In this document: positions 1 through 9,294 of the stretch, one piece after another
Position numbering within the stretch: position 1 is the stretch's first letter
How the letters are laid out: each line of letters opens with the position of its first letter
Assembly (NCBI GenBank): GCA_031548545.1
Contig: JAVBQY010000007.1
Span: 62,001-126,000 of the forward strand
DNA from: UBA932 sp031548545
GTDB lineage: Bacteria; Bacteroidota; Bacteroidia; Bacteroidales; UBA932
Reading direction: 5' to 3'
Length of the DNA: 64,000 nucleotides
Notes under the pieces: model-generated
The model's input: only the letters and a program-made list of their open reading frames with translations
What the model was told of the DNA's origin: nothing
The model's database searches: none
Position numbers and translations under genes: made by a program

Positions 1-555
1 GATAGTGTCAAAACTGATCCCTGTGGCCCTTTCCTGCTCCAGGATTTCATGAAAGCAATTATAATAACCGAAGCAGCCCAGCCCGTCCGATGCGCCTTCC
101 GGAATGATATAGGCCTTGCGCCCCTGCAGCCGCAGCGCTTCCTTCAGCTGCTCCATGATCTCCTGCCGGCTGTGGCGGTACTCCTCTTCACTGATATAAT
201 GAAATGCCGCGCCCAGTAATTTATTGATAAAGTAATTTCCGTCGGCCACCGGCAATGCTCCGTTGTGCTTGAGTACGAGTACCGGCTGCATGCCCAGTTG
301 TACGGCCGCTGCCGCCGTACTGCGGGCGTGGTTGGATTGCAGGCCGCCGCAGGTGATCACCGTATCGCATCCCTGGTCGAGCGCCTCCCGGAATACAAAT
401 TCCAGCTTCCGTATCTTATTGCCCGATGTCTCTCCGCCCGTCTGGTCGTCGCGTTTGATATATAATTCCACCCCCAGTTCCTCCGACAGCCGCGGCATCC
501 GGTGTATGCGGGTCGGCAGGTTGGCGAGAACCAGGTGTTGAGGTATATGTTGCAT
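1..555 (-). CDS. D-cysteine desulfhydrase / ACC deaminase-like PLP enzyme, 3' end cut off by the window
   Basis: Read from the reverse strand, an ATG at 555 opens 185 codons without a stop up to base 1, so the C-terminal part is missing. The protein has the fold-type II PLP signature of the ACC deaminase/D-cysteine desulfhydrase family: SGNKIRKLEF at about residues 44-53, with Lys47 the expected Schiff-base lysine, and CGGLQSNHAR further on. Family members eliminate H2S and ammonia from D-cysteine or open the ACC ring. The sequence seen does not separate the two activities; the desulfhydrase role is more usual in Bacteroidota. It lies 18 bp after nadD on the same strand and probably shares its transcript. 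Confidence 0.85.
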   Translation of the reverse strand, partial: MQHIPQHLVLANLPTRIHRMPRLSEELGVELYIKRDDQTGGETSGNKIRKLEFVFREALDQGCDTVITCGGLQSNHARSTAAAAVQLGMQPVLVLKHNGALPVADGNYFINKLLGAAFHYISEEEYRHSRQEIMEQLKEALRLQGRKAYIIPEGASDGLGCFGYYNCFHEILEQERATGISFDTI

Positions 556-573
556 AAAATTATATTTTTATAA

Positions 574-1146
574 TTAGCGATAGAGTCTTTGCTCCCGTAT
601 ATACGCTTCCACTCCGGGGGGCAGCCATTGCGCGATGCTTTCTCCGCGTTCCAGCGCCGTACGGATGGCTGTAGACGAAATGTTCACCAGCGGCGCATCA
701 ATCGCACGGGCATTAGGGTAGCCGGCTGCTATTTGCAGCGGGTAACCCTCCCGCGGGTATATCAATATCGGAAATTCATCGGCCAGTTCCCGGTAATTTT
801 TCCATTTATTGAAAATCAACCAGTTGTCCGCTCCGATCACTAAGCTGAACCCGTGTTGAGGGTAACGTTCGCGCAAGGCGCGCAGTGTGTTGATCGTGTA
901 CGACGGTTGGGGTAATTCCTGTTCAATGCCGCAGAGCCGCAAATGAGGGTGGGGGGCGGCAGCAATAGCCGTCATCTCCAGCCGGCGCTGCGGAGGGCTC
1001 AATTGCTCCGTAGTCTTGCAGGGATTATGCGGGGTGGGCGATAACCACACCTCCTCCGCCAATCCTTCCGTATAAATGGCATTGGCCACCGCTATATGTC
1101 CGATATGCGGCGGGTCGAAAGATCCGGAAAAAAAGGCGATGTTCAT
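574..1146 (-). CDS. nadD: Nicotinate-nucleotide adenylyltransferase NadD
   Basis: A 190-residue protein. It transfers AMP from ATP to nicotinate mononucleotide, the penultimate step of NAD synthesis, in the cytoplasm. The nucleotidyltransferase motif GSFDPPHIGH is at residues 8-17, GADNW at 105-109 and ISSTAIR at 156-162, all as in the family, and the length is normal. The open frame extends about 106 codons further upstream, but that part runs through ligA on the other strand and is not family-like. The ATG at 1146 starts exactly before the conserved beta strand and sits four bases after a TACATTTG promoter box. Confidence 0.95.
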   Translation of the reverse strand: MNIAFFSGSFDPPHIGHIAVANAIYTEGLAEEVWLSPTPHNPCKTTEQLSPPQRRLEMTAIAAAPHPHLRLCGIEQELPQPSYTINTLRALRERYPQHGFSLVIGADNWLIFNKWKNYRELADEFPILIYPREGYPLQIAAGYPNARAIDAPLVNISSTAIRTALERGESIAQWLPPGVEAYIREQRLYR

Positions 1147-1150
1147 ACTA

Positions 1151-1158
1151 CAAATGTA
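1151..1158 (-). promoter_or_regulatory. Probable nadD promoter -7 box (TACATTTG)
   Basis: On the reverse strand TACATTTG matches the Bacteroidota -7 consensus TAnnTTTG. Only four bases separate it from the nadD ATG, so the transcript would start at or next to the start codon. No good TTTG -33 box sits at 19-20 bases; one lies at 12 bases. Confidence 0.5.
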
Positions 1159-1193
1159 CATGAAAATTTTCAAATAGCCTACTTGCGGCCGCA

Positions 1194-1227
1194 TTTGAAA
1201 AAAACACTGAGATTTTTTGTATCTTTG
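1194..1227 (+). promoter_or_regulatory. Probable ligA promoter (TTTG / TATCTTTG)
   Basis: TATCTTTG at 1220-1227 is a perfect -7 box. TTTG at 1194-1197 could be the -33 box with a slightly long spacer of 22. The ligA ATG begins six bases after the box, which predicts a leader of zero to a few bases. Confidence 0.6.
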
Positions 1228-1233
1228 TAGCTT

Positions 1234-3237
1234 ATGAACCTTAAAGAAGCAACCCAACGCGCTGCCCGGCTGCGTGAAACGATCAAACAGCACAACCATA
1301 ACTATTATGTGCTGAACGCCCCTGTTATCAGCGACTTTGAATTTGATTTGCTCTTGCAGGACCTCTCGGGCATAGAGAAAAAGTTTCCCTCGCTGCAACA
1401 ATCGGATTCCCCTACGCAACAGGTGGGTAATGATACTACGGAGGGTTTTGCACAGGTGGTGCATAAGTATGCCATGCTCTCCCTCTCCAACACCTACTCG
1501 GAAGGCGAACTGTACGATTTCGACCGGAGGGTCCGCGATATCCTGGGAGTGGCGCCGGAATATATTTGCGAACTAAAATTTGACGGAACGGCCATCGGGC
1601 TGACCTACGAGCAGGGTGCTTTGACACAAGCTGTTACTCGTGGTGACGGACAGCGGGGGGATGACGTGTCGGCCAACGTACGCACCATTGCCGGTATCCC
1701 GCAACATCTGGACGATGACAACCTGCCTGCCGTATTTGAAATCCGCGGGGAGATTTTCATGCCTTTCGCCGCCTTTGATGCACTCAACAAACAACGTGCA
1801 GCCAATGAGGAACCGCTTTTTGCCAATCCGCGCAATGCCGCCGCGGGTACCTTGAAACTGCTTGATCCGGCCGAGGTGGCTAAAAGGCAGCTTGATTGTT
1901 TTTTATATTACATGCCCGGCGGAGAGCAGTTCTTTAAAACACATTATGACAGCCTGCAGGCGGCCAAGGCCTGGGGTTTTCAGGTCTCGGAGCACACCCG
2001 CCGCTGCCCGGATATGGCCGGCGTACTTGATTTTATACACTATTGGGACACGGCGCGCAAGGCCTTGCCTTATGCTACCGACGGGGTGGTGATCAAGGTG
2101 AATGACTATGCGCAGCAGCGCCGCCTGGGCATGACGGCCAAGAGCCCCCGCTGGGCCACCGCTTTTAAATTCAAGGCGGAACAGGCTACCACCCGGCTCT
2201 TGTCCGTAGACTTTCAGGTGGGCCGTACGGGCGCCATTACGCCGGTAGCCAACCTGGAGCCGGTCTTATTGGCGGGTACTACCGTGAAACGGGCCTCCTT
2301 GCACAATGCCGACCAGATGGCCTTGCTGGATATCAGGACAGGCGACAGCGTGGTGATAGAAAAGGGAGGAGAAATTATCCCGAAGGTCGTAGCGGTAGAC
2401 TTGTCGCAACGCCCGGCCGGCAGCCGGCCCTTCGACTATATTAGCCATTGCCCTGAGTGCGGCAGCCTGCTGGTGCGTGATGAGGGCGAGGCCAAACATT
2501 ACTGCCCCAATGAGGCCCACTGCCCGCCGCAGATCATCGGTCGCCTGGTGCACTTCGTAAGCCGTAAGGCCATGGACATCGACGGCTTGGGCGAAGAAAC
2601 CATCATCCAGCTATACAAAGAAGGCTTACTCCATAACATGGCGGATATTTATGACCTCCACCTGCACCGCGAGCGCCTGCTCTCTCTGGAGCGCTTGGGC
2701 GAAAAGTCTGTTGACAACCTGCTCAAAGGCATTGATGCCTCTAAAAATACACCCTTTGCCCGGGTCTTATTTGCCCTGGGCATACGTTACGTAGGAGAAA
2801 CCACCGCCCGCAAAATTGCTGATGCGGTGCCGGCATTAGATGCTTTGGCACAGTGCAGCGCCGAAGAACTGACCGCTATAGATGAGGTGGGCGGACGCAT
2901 AGCCCAGAGCATACAGGCCTATTTCGCTCTCACGGAAAACCGGGAGCTGATAGCGCGTCTGCGTGCGGCGGGCCTGCATTTCGAGGCAGAAGCCAAACTC
3001 CTGCTTTCGGATACGCTCAGCGGCAAGTCCTTTGTGATCACCGGCACCCTGAGCCGCCCGCGCGAAGACTTCAAAGCGCAAATAGAACAGCACGGCGGCA
3101 AGGTTGTGAGCGCTATTTCGGCCAAGACCGATTACCTGTTGGCCGGCGATAAAGGCGGCACCAAGTTGCAGAAAGCAGAAAAGCTGGGTGTGAAAATTAT
3201 AGATGAAGATGAATTTATGAAAATGATAACGATATGA
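1234..3237 (+). CDS. ligA: NAD-dependent DNA ligase LigA
   Basis: A 667-residue protein of normal family length. It seals nicks in duplex DNA using NAD+ during replication and repair. The adenylated lysine is Lys115 in ELKFDG. After the adenylation and OB domains comes a four-cysteine zinc finger from about residue 406 (CPEC, then CPNEAHC), then helix-hairpin-helix repeats and a C-terminal BRCT domain from about residue 590 (SGKSFVITGTLSRPR). The N-terminal YYVLNAPVISDFEFD segment fits the Ia domain that binds NMN. The stop overlaps the start of the flavodiiron gene by four bases, so the two are probably translationally coupled. Confidence 0.97.
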   Translation: MNLKEATQRAARLRETIKQHNHNYYVLNAPVISDFEFDLLLQDLSGIEKKFPSLQQSDSPTQQVGNDTTEGFAQVVHKYAMLSLSNTYSEGELYDFDRRVRDILGVAPEYICELKFDGTAIGLTYEQGALTQAVTRGDGQRGDDVSANVRTIAGIPQHLDDDNLPAVFEIRGEIFMPFAAFDALNKQRAANEEPLFANPRNAAAGTLKLLDPAEVAKRQLDCFLYYMPGGEQFFKTHYDSLQAAKAWGFQVSEHTRRCPDMAGVLDFIHYWDTARKALPYATDGVVIKVNDYAQQRRLGMTAKSPRWATAFKFKAEQATTRLLSVDFQVGRTGAITPVANLEPVLLAGTTVKRASLHNADQMALLDIRTGDSVVIEKGGEIIPKVVAVDLSQRPAGSRPFDYISHCPECGSLLVRDEGEAKHYCPNEAHCPPQIIGRLVHFVSRKAMDIDGLGEETIIQLYKEGLLHNMADIYDLHLHRERLLSLERLGEKSVDNLLKGIDASKNTPFARVLFALGIRYVGETTARKIADAVPALDALAQCSAEELTAIDEVGGRIAQSIQAYFALTENRELIARLRAAGLHFEAEAKLLLSDTLSGKSFVITGTLSRPREDFKAQIEQHGGKVVSAISAKTDYLLAGDKGGTKLQKAEKLGVKIIDEDEFMKMITI

Positions 3238-4418
3238 AAATAAATCTTACCCCCGACATTTATTACCTCGGCGTAAATGACCGCCGCAAACATTTGTTCG
3301 AAAATATGTGGCCCCTGCCTTACGGGGTAGCCTATAACTCTTACCTGATCCGTGATGAAAAAACGGCCCTGATCGATACGATTGACGCTACGGCGCCGGA
3401 CAGTTACCTGCAACGGCTGGCGGAATGCCTTGCCGGTCAATCGCTGGATTATCTTGTTATTAATCACATGGAACCCGACCATGCCGGTATTATTGACACC
3501 ATTGTACAGCGCTATCCCGCGGTAAAAATCGTAGGAAACAGCAAGACCTTCAAAATGCTGGAAAATTTCTTCGGAATAAAAGACAACCTGCTCGAAGTGG
3601 CTGATGGCGCTACCCTGAACCTGGGTAAACACAACCTGCAATTCGTGATGACCCCCTGGGTACACTGGCCTGAGACCATGATGACCTATGAGACCACCAA
3701 CCAGATCCTTTTCTCGGCAGATGCTTTCGGCAGTTTCGGTACGCTCGACGGCGGTATCTTTGACGATGAAATCAATTTCGCCTTTTATGAAAGCGAGATG
3801 CGCCGCTATTATTCCAATATCGTAGGCAAATACTCCAACATGGTGCAGAAAGCCCTGGCCAAATTACAAGGCGTGCCCGTACGTATGGTCTGTTCTACCC
3901 ATGGTCCCGTATGGCGTAGCGAACCTTCAAAGGTAATCGGTTTGTATGACAAATGGAGCCGTCAGGAGGCGGAGCCCGGCGTTGTCGTGGCCTTTGCTTC
4001 CATGTACGGGCATACCGAACAAATGGCGGATTACGTGGCGCGCAAACTTTCCGAAGAAGGCATCAAAAACATACGGGTCTTTGACGTTTCCAAAACCCAC
4101 GTATCTTACCTGATCAATGAAATATGGAACTATAAGGGCCTGATCCTGGGTTCCTGCGCTTACAACGGCGGTTTGCATCCCATGATGGAGCAGCTCTGCA
4201 ATGAACTGTCCCATATCGGACTGAAAGAAAAATACCTGGGTGTTTTCGGCTCTTCAAGTTGGAATGGAGCGGGCTCTAAGGCACTCGATACTTTCGCAGC
4301 GGCTTCCGGCCTGCCTTTGGTTTCCGCCGCGGTAGAAGTACCGGGCTCCCTGACCGCCGATAAATGCCAACCCTTCGACCTGCTGGCTACAGCCATGGCC
4401 GGGAAAATTAAATTGTAG
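3234..4418 (+). CDS. Flavodiiron protein (FprA-type A flavoprotein)
   Basis: A 394-residue cytoplasmic enzyme that reduces O2 to water and/or NO to N2O, protecting anaerobic metabolism. The N-terminal metallo-beta-lactamase-like domain keeps the diiron ligands His78, Glu80, Asp82, His83, His144, Asp163 and His223. From about residue 250 a flavodoxin domain follows, with the FMN loop SMYGHTEQMA. No rubredoxin or other extra domain is attached, so it is a class A protein. It overlaps ligA by four bases (ATGA), and its stop is only 7 bp from the stop of the convergent outer-membrane gene. Confidence 0.93.
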   Translation: MKINLTPDIYYLGVNDRRKHLFENMWPLPYGVAYNSYLIRDEKTALIDTIDATAPDSYLQRLAECLAGQSLDYLVINHMEPDHAGIIDTIVQRYPAVKIVGNSKTFKMLENFFGIKDNLLEVADGATLNLGKHNLQFVMTPWVHWPETMMTYETTNQILFSADAFGSFGTLDGGIFDDEINFAFYESEMRRYYSNIVGKYSNMVQKALAKLQGVPVRMVCSTHGPVWRSEPSKVIGLYDKWSRQEAEPGVVVAFASMYGHTEQMADYVARKLSEEGIKNIRVFDVSKTHVSYLINEIWNYKGLILGSCAYNGGLHPMMEQLCNELSHIGLKEKYLGVFGSSSWNGAGSKALDTFAAASGLPLVSAAVEVPGSLTADKCQPFDLLATAMAGKIKL

Positions 4419-4425
4419 CCTGCGT

Positions 4426-5442
4426 TTACAACCCGAACCTGTAGTTCACCGAAAACAAGCCGGAGGTGCGACCGCCCAGCAGCCCCGCTTCAGTGCGGAA
4501 CTGCCAGTGGCGGTCCAGCTGAAATTGTGCGCCTATGAGCAGCGTCCAGTTACTCTGTGGCTTTTTGGTGAGCGAGTAATTGATCTCGGCATCTTTTACA
4601 TCGTGGTTTTCATTGAATGTTTTGATCTCCTCCGCAATGCCTTTTACTATGGCCTGCTGTGCGGGTTTTAACCCCTGATACCAGGCTTCCGTTTCGGCTA
4701 TAATTGCATCGACTTTATCCTTAGGTATACTGCCCCTCAGGTTGGACAGGGCGTATACCCCGGAGGTATTACCGTCTATAAACAAATAGCTGGTGCCGAG
4801 CCATAGGCCTATGTTCATTTCCTCTTTGCCCAGCGGTATGGAATAGCCGAGGCGGGGAGACAATATCATCGTATTCACGCTATGGTTCATATTTTTAAAT
4901 GATGACCAGGTGGTGTTATAATCCAGCGTGATGAAAAAACGGTTGACCCCTCCGGCCAGCATGGCGCCGGCGCCATAGACTATCCCTGAAAAATCTGCAG
5001 TGGTCGTAAAAGAAACCGGCGATACGACTTCTACATTGGTCTTGGCCCAGGCATTGCCTAAAATACCGTAGATATTCAGGAAGGGGAATAGCCAAAGGTC
5101 TACACGGACATTAATATCCTGCACATGGGCGGTCACCTGTCCGAATTTCACAAAATCCAGCGCCACGGGTTCCAGTGCATTGATGCCTACCATTAAGTCC
5201 GAGATATCAACATTTTGCCTTACGGCGACGCCATTGAGCATCACCCCGATGGGATAGGGGACCTTAAACCCTTTCTTCAACGTCCTTTCGGCATAGAGCG
5301 GAAAAACGTACGGATAGCTGATCCTGGCCAGCGAGTCGCGCGTTGCCGTTTCATTACGGGTTACCTTACTGCCGGCGCCCACCTGAGCAAAAACGGGACT
5401 TGTAAGCGCGCACATCAATATAAACAAGCAAAAATTTTTCAT
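4426..5442 (-). CDS. Predicted outer-membrane beta-barrel protein, function unknown
   Basis: The chosen start at 5442 gives 338 residues beginning with a clear signal peptide (MKNFCLFILMCALTSPVFAQ); a start nine codons upstream is open but weakens the signal. The body alternates hydrophobic and polar residues with many aromatic ends, and the protein closes with SVNYRFGL, whose last residues look like a C-terminal barrel strand. An Ala/Glu-rich insert sits near residues 240-280. I do not recognise a specific family. It is the last of three leftward envelope genes. Confidence 0.7.
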   Translation of the reverse strand: MKNFCLFILMCALTSPVFAQVGAGSKVTRNETATRDSLARISYPYVFPLYAERTLKKGFKVPYPIGVMLNGVAVRQNVDISDLMVGINALEPVALDFVKFGQVTAHVQDINVRVDLWLFPFLNIYGILGNAWAKTNVEVVSPVSFTTTADFSGIVYGAGAMLAGGVNRFFITLDYNTTWSSFKNMNHSVNTMILSPRLGYSIPLGKEEMNIGLWLGTSYLFIDGNTSGVYALSNLRGSIPKDKVDAIIAETEAWYQGLKPAQQAIVKGIAEEIKTFNENHDVKDAEINYSLTKKPQSNWTLLIGAQFQLDRHWQFRTEAGLLGGRTSGLFSVNYRFGL

Positions 5443-5511
5443 GAGATCATAACATTGAAAGTTGAACATGGATTGTCGGATACGCTGTATGATAAGGCGG
5501 GACCTGCGTAA

Positions 5512-6216
5512 TTAATTCGCCCGTATCGGTATGCCGACCCCTATATTAAACATATTGGTGAAAGAACGTAAGCCGGTACCTTCTTTATATACATTGATAA
5601 ACCCCTGTTCAATACGGGCGCTGAGCCGTAAGCCCTTGCCATGCATAAAAATAAATTCGCCGTCAATGCCTATGCCCGCATTGAATAAATTGGTGTAATC
5701 CGTAATCGTATATTTATACATCAGGTCGCCACCCTTTACCGGGTCATGGTAGGTGTCGGTGGCGTTCAGCCGGAACCCGAGCATCAGCCCCAGGCCGACG
5801 GACCACGATGGGTTGAAGTGGTACCTTAGGGTCGGTGAAATATCAATATAGGTCAGCCGGCGCTCAATATCCACATTACTTGTGGAGAGGGAGGGATCTA
5901 TATCCGGGAATACCGTCTGGTCATACGGCAACTTCATTCCTCCGAGGGGTGATTTAAAAACGAAATAATTGATGAAGCTCCACTGTTTATTTGTTCCCAG
6001 TTTAACATCTGTGTAGGCGCCTATAGCCAGCCCGATGGCTGGACGGTGAACCGCTGTGCCGGTAAGCATACCGCCCTGGGGGCCTATAAACAACCCCAAC
6101 TCCAACTTGTCATTGGAAATTTTTTTGCCGAATAATAGGGCTATCAGCGCCTGTGAATGAGCGGCGTGTATTCCTAATAAGCAAGTGAACAACAATATAC
6201 AAAGCAACTTTTTCAT
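5512..6216 (-). CDS. Predicted outer-membrane beta-barrel protein, porin-like, function unknown
   Basis: A 234-residue protein with an N-terminal signal peptide ending near HAAHSQ. Its Gly/aromatic-rich strands (GLGLMLGFRL, NMFNIGVGIPI) resemble the outer-membrane beta-barrel group common in Bacteroidota (PorT-like/OMP_b-brl). It lies 67 bp downstream of the large TonB-receptor-like gene and 69 bp upstream of the next barrel gene, all leftward, so the three may be co-expressed. No ligand or enzyme motif is visible. The family level is reasonably safe; the function is not known. Confidence 0.7.
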   Translation of the reverse strand: MKKLLCILLFTCLLGIHAAHSQALIALLFGKKISNDKLELGLFIGPQGGMLTGTAVHRPAIGLAIGAYTDVKLGTNKQWSFINYFVFKSPLGGMKLPYDQTVFPDIDPSLSTSNVDIERRLTYIDISPTLRYHFNPSWSVGLGLMLGFRLNATDTYHDPVKGGDLMYKYTITDYTNLFNAGIGIDGEFIFMHGKGLRLSARIEQGFINVYKEGTGLRSFTNMFNIGVGIPIRAN

Positions 6217-6283
6217 AATGTTTTTAAGTTGCTTTGCTTACTGCAAAAAGTATGCCACGATGGCCGGAGCCCCCGTTCAGGCC

Positions 6284-9184
6284 TTAGCGGGGAATGCCGA
6301 TAAGACGCATGGGGCCGCCACCCGGGCCTCCCATGGGCCTTCCGCTGCTTTGTCCGCCGAAAGAGCCGAAGCGGTAGGTAAAGGCCAGCATGATATAACG
6401 GCCCAGGGTATTGGTGTTCACCTCTTCAATATAGTTATTGGTAGTGGTACGGGAGTTGCCGCGGCTATCATTCAATATATCATAGACCTTGAGCGAGAGG
6501 GTGCCTTGTTTCTGCTTGAACAGCTGTTTGCTCAGCTCGGCGTTCCAGATACACATGGGTTGATCGTAGCCGCTGCTATAGCCGACATAAAAATTGTAAT
6601 TCACATCGCTGGCCAGGGTGATGTTCCATGGCAGGGTCCAGTTAAAGTCCGCTCCTACGCTGTTGTTCCAGTAATTGGTCGAGGCTTTGTTGTCTATCGA
6701 ATACCAGGCGCGGGTCCAATTGACACGGCCCATAATGCTGGCATCGATTTTTTCACCCTTGTAATTGAAGCGCACCATTTCACTGATGTTCAGGTTCTGT
6801 GTATTGTTCCGCTGTACCTGTTTAAGCAGGTCGTCGACCTTTGAGTCATTGCGGATTTCATATACATTACCGGTGAAACTTACCGTCTGGTTAAAATTGA
6901 CGCCGGTGTTGGACATGATGAAAAATTTAGACTTGGCAATAGGCGTGTTGATCATGAAGCGTCCGTTTACCGAATATACGCCATTTGTATTCAATGGAAT
7001 GACGGTTTGGCGCCCGGAGCTGTCATATAAACTGGCGTTCACGATTTTGTCAAACGTATAGTTGGCGTTTACGAAGGCGAATAGGGCGCGGAAGGTCTTG
7101 ATATCCGTATCGCGGTACATGAGCATCAGGTTATGCGCAAACTCGGGGTCCAGGTCCGGATTACCCAGGTTCACGAACAAAGGATCTGCGTTATCGGGTA
7201 CCGGCTGCAGCTGCGAAACGCTCGGTTGCCGGGTGTTGCCGCGGTAATTGATGCGCAGCTGTTTGAAGTCCGAATAATTATAGATGAACTGGGCTACGGG
7301 AGCAAAATTGATCACATGGCGTGAAAAGTCCGTATAGCTGCCTGCGGAGGTGTTCTGGCTGCGCAGGTAAGAGGGTTGCATACTGACCCCTACTATATAA
7401 TTATATTTTTGCCGTACGCTGCGCAGGTTCAGCTCTGCCGTTTGGTTCACAAAGGTGTTTTCGTAATTACTGCTGAACCTTTCGTTCAGTATGTCATAGC
7501 TACCGCTGCCGTCATTATCAAAGGTCTTTTTATCCGCATTGCTTTGGCTGTATTTAAGACTATAGGCCAGTTCCATGTAATAATTATTGCCCAGCGGTTC
7601 GGTGTACGCCATCCGTCCGCCCACATTGTAGCCGTCGCTCTTGCTATGGTATTGCTGGTCTACGGTCGCCGTACTGTCATTGGCAAACACGTGCGTCATC
7701 GACATATTGTTACCGTCGGTATTGTTCTTATTATAGCCATAGTTGAAGTTGACGGAGAAGGTGCGCCCCGGCAGGAAGAACTTGTGCCGCCACAACAGGT
7801 CGCCTGCCGTAGACAGATAATCGTTATCGCCAAATGATTTACTCCGTCCGTTGTTGACGGAGTCGCCGCTTACTTTTACGGAATGATACGCGCTTTGCTC
7901 ATCGAAACTCCCGTAGCCGCTGCTGAAATTAGGTTTGAAGATAAAGGAATTGAGGGTATCCAGCGTATACTCAAATTCCAGTGCGGCGCGGTGCCCCTGT
8001 GTTTTGCTGTTGGCATGCGACGTCTGGTTATAGAAAAAATTATTACTGTTGTCCGGCAGGATGTTCTCCCTAACACTTTCCTTGTCCAGCACATTGTCGG
8101 AGCCGCTGTAGAAATAGTTTCCGCCGATTTTCAGTTTGGGGTTGAGCTGGATATTCCCGTTGAGCCCCGCCAGCCATGAGGTGGTAATCCCGTTACCGTT
8201 GATGTTCATGCTGACCCCGCCCACGTTCATATTGAAGCCGCCCTGGCTGCCTCCGCCGGGGCCTCCGCCCGAGATCGTAACGCCGCCACGGTTCCCGCTG
8301 CCCCTTCCGCCCTGCATCATGCTGCCGGCAATATCGGTAAAGCCGCGGTTGTTGGTGTTGTTGCCCGACCCTATGGCCGAAAGTTGCCAGTTATTGTCGA
8401 AGCGGGCAACAAAGCCTCCGGCCTGATAGCGGTCCTGATAACCGGCGCCGGCGCTGACATTGCCCAGCCAGCCGTTTTTCATCCCCGGTTTTACCGTGAG
8501 GTTCAATACGGTTTCCTCATTGCCGTCATCTATTCCGGTAAACTGGGCCTGCTCGCTTTTGCGGTTGACCACCTGTACCTTGTCTACCATTTTGGCCGGC
8601 AGGTTCTTGGATGCAATCTGTGGGTCGTCAGCAAAAAAGACCTGTCCGTCAATCATCACCTTTTTGATTTCCTGCCCGTTGACTGTGATTTTACCGTCAC
8701 TGCTTACTTCGGCGCCCGGTAGTTTTTTGACCAGGTCCTCCAGTACGGCATTCTCCGTGACCTTGTAAGACGAGGCGTTATATTCGATGGTATCTTTCTT
8801 GAACACGATAGGGTTGCCGATGGCCGACACCACGACATCCGCCAGGCGGGTGGTGTTTTCCGAAATCCCGACATCTCCCAGGTCTACTACCGCTTCGGTG
8901 TTATTGCTTACTTTTTTGATGAGCGTTGTGTAGCCCATGCAGGAAATGTGCAGGACAATATTGCCGGCCGGCACCCGCTTGAATTCAAAATTTCCGTTAT
9001 TATCCGTAGTGAGGCTGCCGACGATCTTCTGGTCGCTTGTCCGGGTGACAACCACCGTGGCAAACTCAACGGGAGCCTGGCTCAGACTGTCTTTCACCAC
9101 TCCCTTTAGCGTATACAGGGATACTTGTTGGCCAAGGGCGGGAATACACCACAATAGCAACGCCACAACGAAAATTTTTTTCAT
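6284..9184 (-). CDS. Large outer-membrane beta-barrel protein, TonB-receptor-like, with carboxypeptidase-like N-terminal domain
   Basis: A 966-residue protein. A signal peptide (to about residue 19) is followed by a carboxypeptidase-D regulatory-like beta-sandwich (about 24-105; LKGVVKDSLSQAPVEFATV), a plug-like domain (about 110-235; VKKLPGAEVSSDGKITVNG, then MVDKVQVVNRKSEQA) and a long barrel. This matches the OMP_b-brl_3 group, related to TonB-dependent receptors but often without a known ligand. A Gly-rich insertion with Met/Asn follows the plug (about residues 285-330), and a second Gly/Pro-rich stretch lies near the C-terminus. It is the first of three leftward outer-membrane genes. No SusD partner is present, which argues against a classic glycan uptake pair. 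Confidence 0.85.
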   Translation of the reverse strand: MKKIFVVALLLWCIPALGQQVSLYTLKGVVKDSLSQAPVEFATVVVTRTSDQKIVGSLTTDNNGNFEFKRVPAGNIVLHISCMGYTTLIKKVSNNTEAVVDLGDVGISENTTRLADVVVSAIGNPIVFKKDTIEYNASSYKVTENAVLEDLVKKLPGAEVSSDGKITVNGQEIKKVMIDGQVFFADDPQIASKNLPAKMVDKVQVVNRKSEQAQFTGIDDGNEETVLNLTVKPGMKNGWLGNVSAGAGYQDRYQAGGFVARFDNNWQLSAIGSGNNTNNRGFTDIAGSMMQGGRGSGNRGGVTISGGGPGGGSQGGFNMNVGGVSMNINGNGITTSWLAGLNGNIQLNPKLKIGGNYFYSGSDNVLDKESVRENILPDNSNNFFYNQTSHANSKTQGHRAALEFEYTLDTLNSFIFKPNFSSGYGSFDEQSAYHSVKVSGDSVNNGRSKSFGDNDYLSTAGDLLWRHKFFLPGRTFSVNFNYGYNKNNTDGNNMSMTHVFANDSTATVDQQYHSKSDGYNVGGRMAYTEPLGNNYYMELAYSLKYSQSNADKKTFDNDGSGSYDILNERFSSNYENTFVNQTAELNLRSVRQKYNYIVGVSMQPSYLRSQNTSAGSYTDFSRHVINFAPVAQFIYNYSDFKQLRINYRGNTRQPSVSQLQPVPDNADPLFVNLGNPDLDPEFAHNLMLMYRDTDIKTFRALFAFVNANYTFDKIVNASLYDSSGRQTVIPLNTNGVYSVNGRFMINTPIAKSKFFIMSNTGVNFNQTVSFTGNVYEIRNDSKVDDLLKQVQRNNTQNLNISEMVRFNYKGEKIDASIMGRVNWTRAWYSIDNKASTNYWNNSVGADFNWTLPWNITLASDVNYNFYVGYSSGYDQPMCIWNAELSKQLFKQKQGTLSLKVYDILNDSRGNSRTTTNNYIEEVNTNTLGRYIMLAFTYRFGSFGGQSSGRPMGGPGGGPMRLIGIPR

Positions 9185-9235
9185 ATAAATTAAAATTACT
9201 CCCCCTTAGACGGCTGTAAAACGCTTTGGTTTAAT

Positions 9236-9266
9236 TTTGAAACCATCTTTTTTTATATTATTTTTG
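9236..9266 (+). promoter_or_regulatory. mqnC promoter (TTTG, 19 bases, TATTTTTG)
   Basis: TTTG at 9236-9239 and TATTTTTG at 9259-9266 fit the Bacteroidota consensus, with a 19-base spacer. The start codon is 28 bases past the -7 box. This is one of the best promoter matches in the window. Confidence 0.7.
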
Positions 9267-9294
9267 TTTGATTATTTTTAAGATAAATTAAGAG

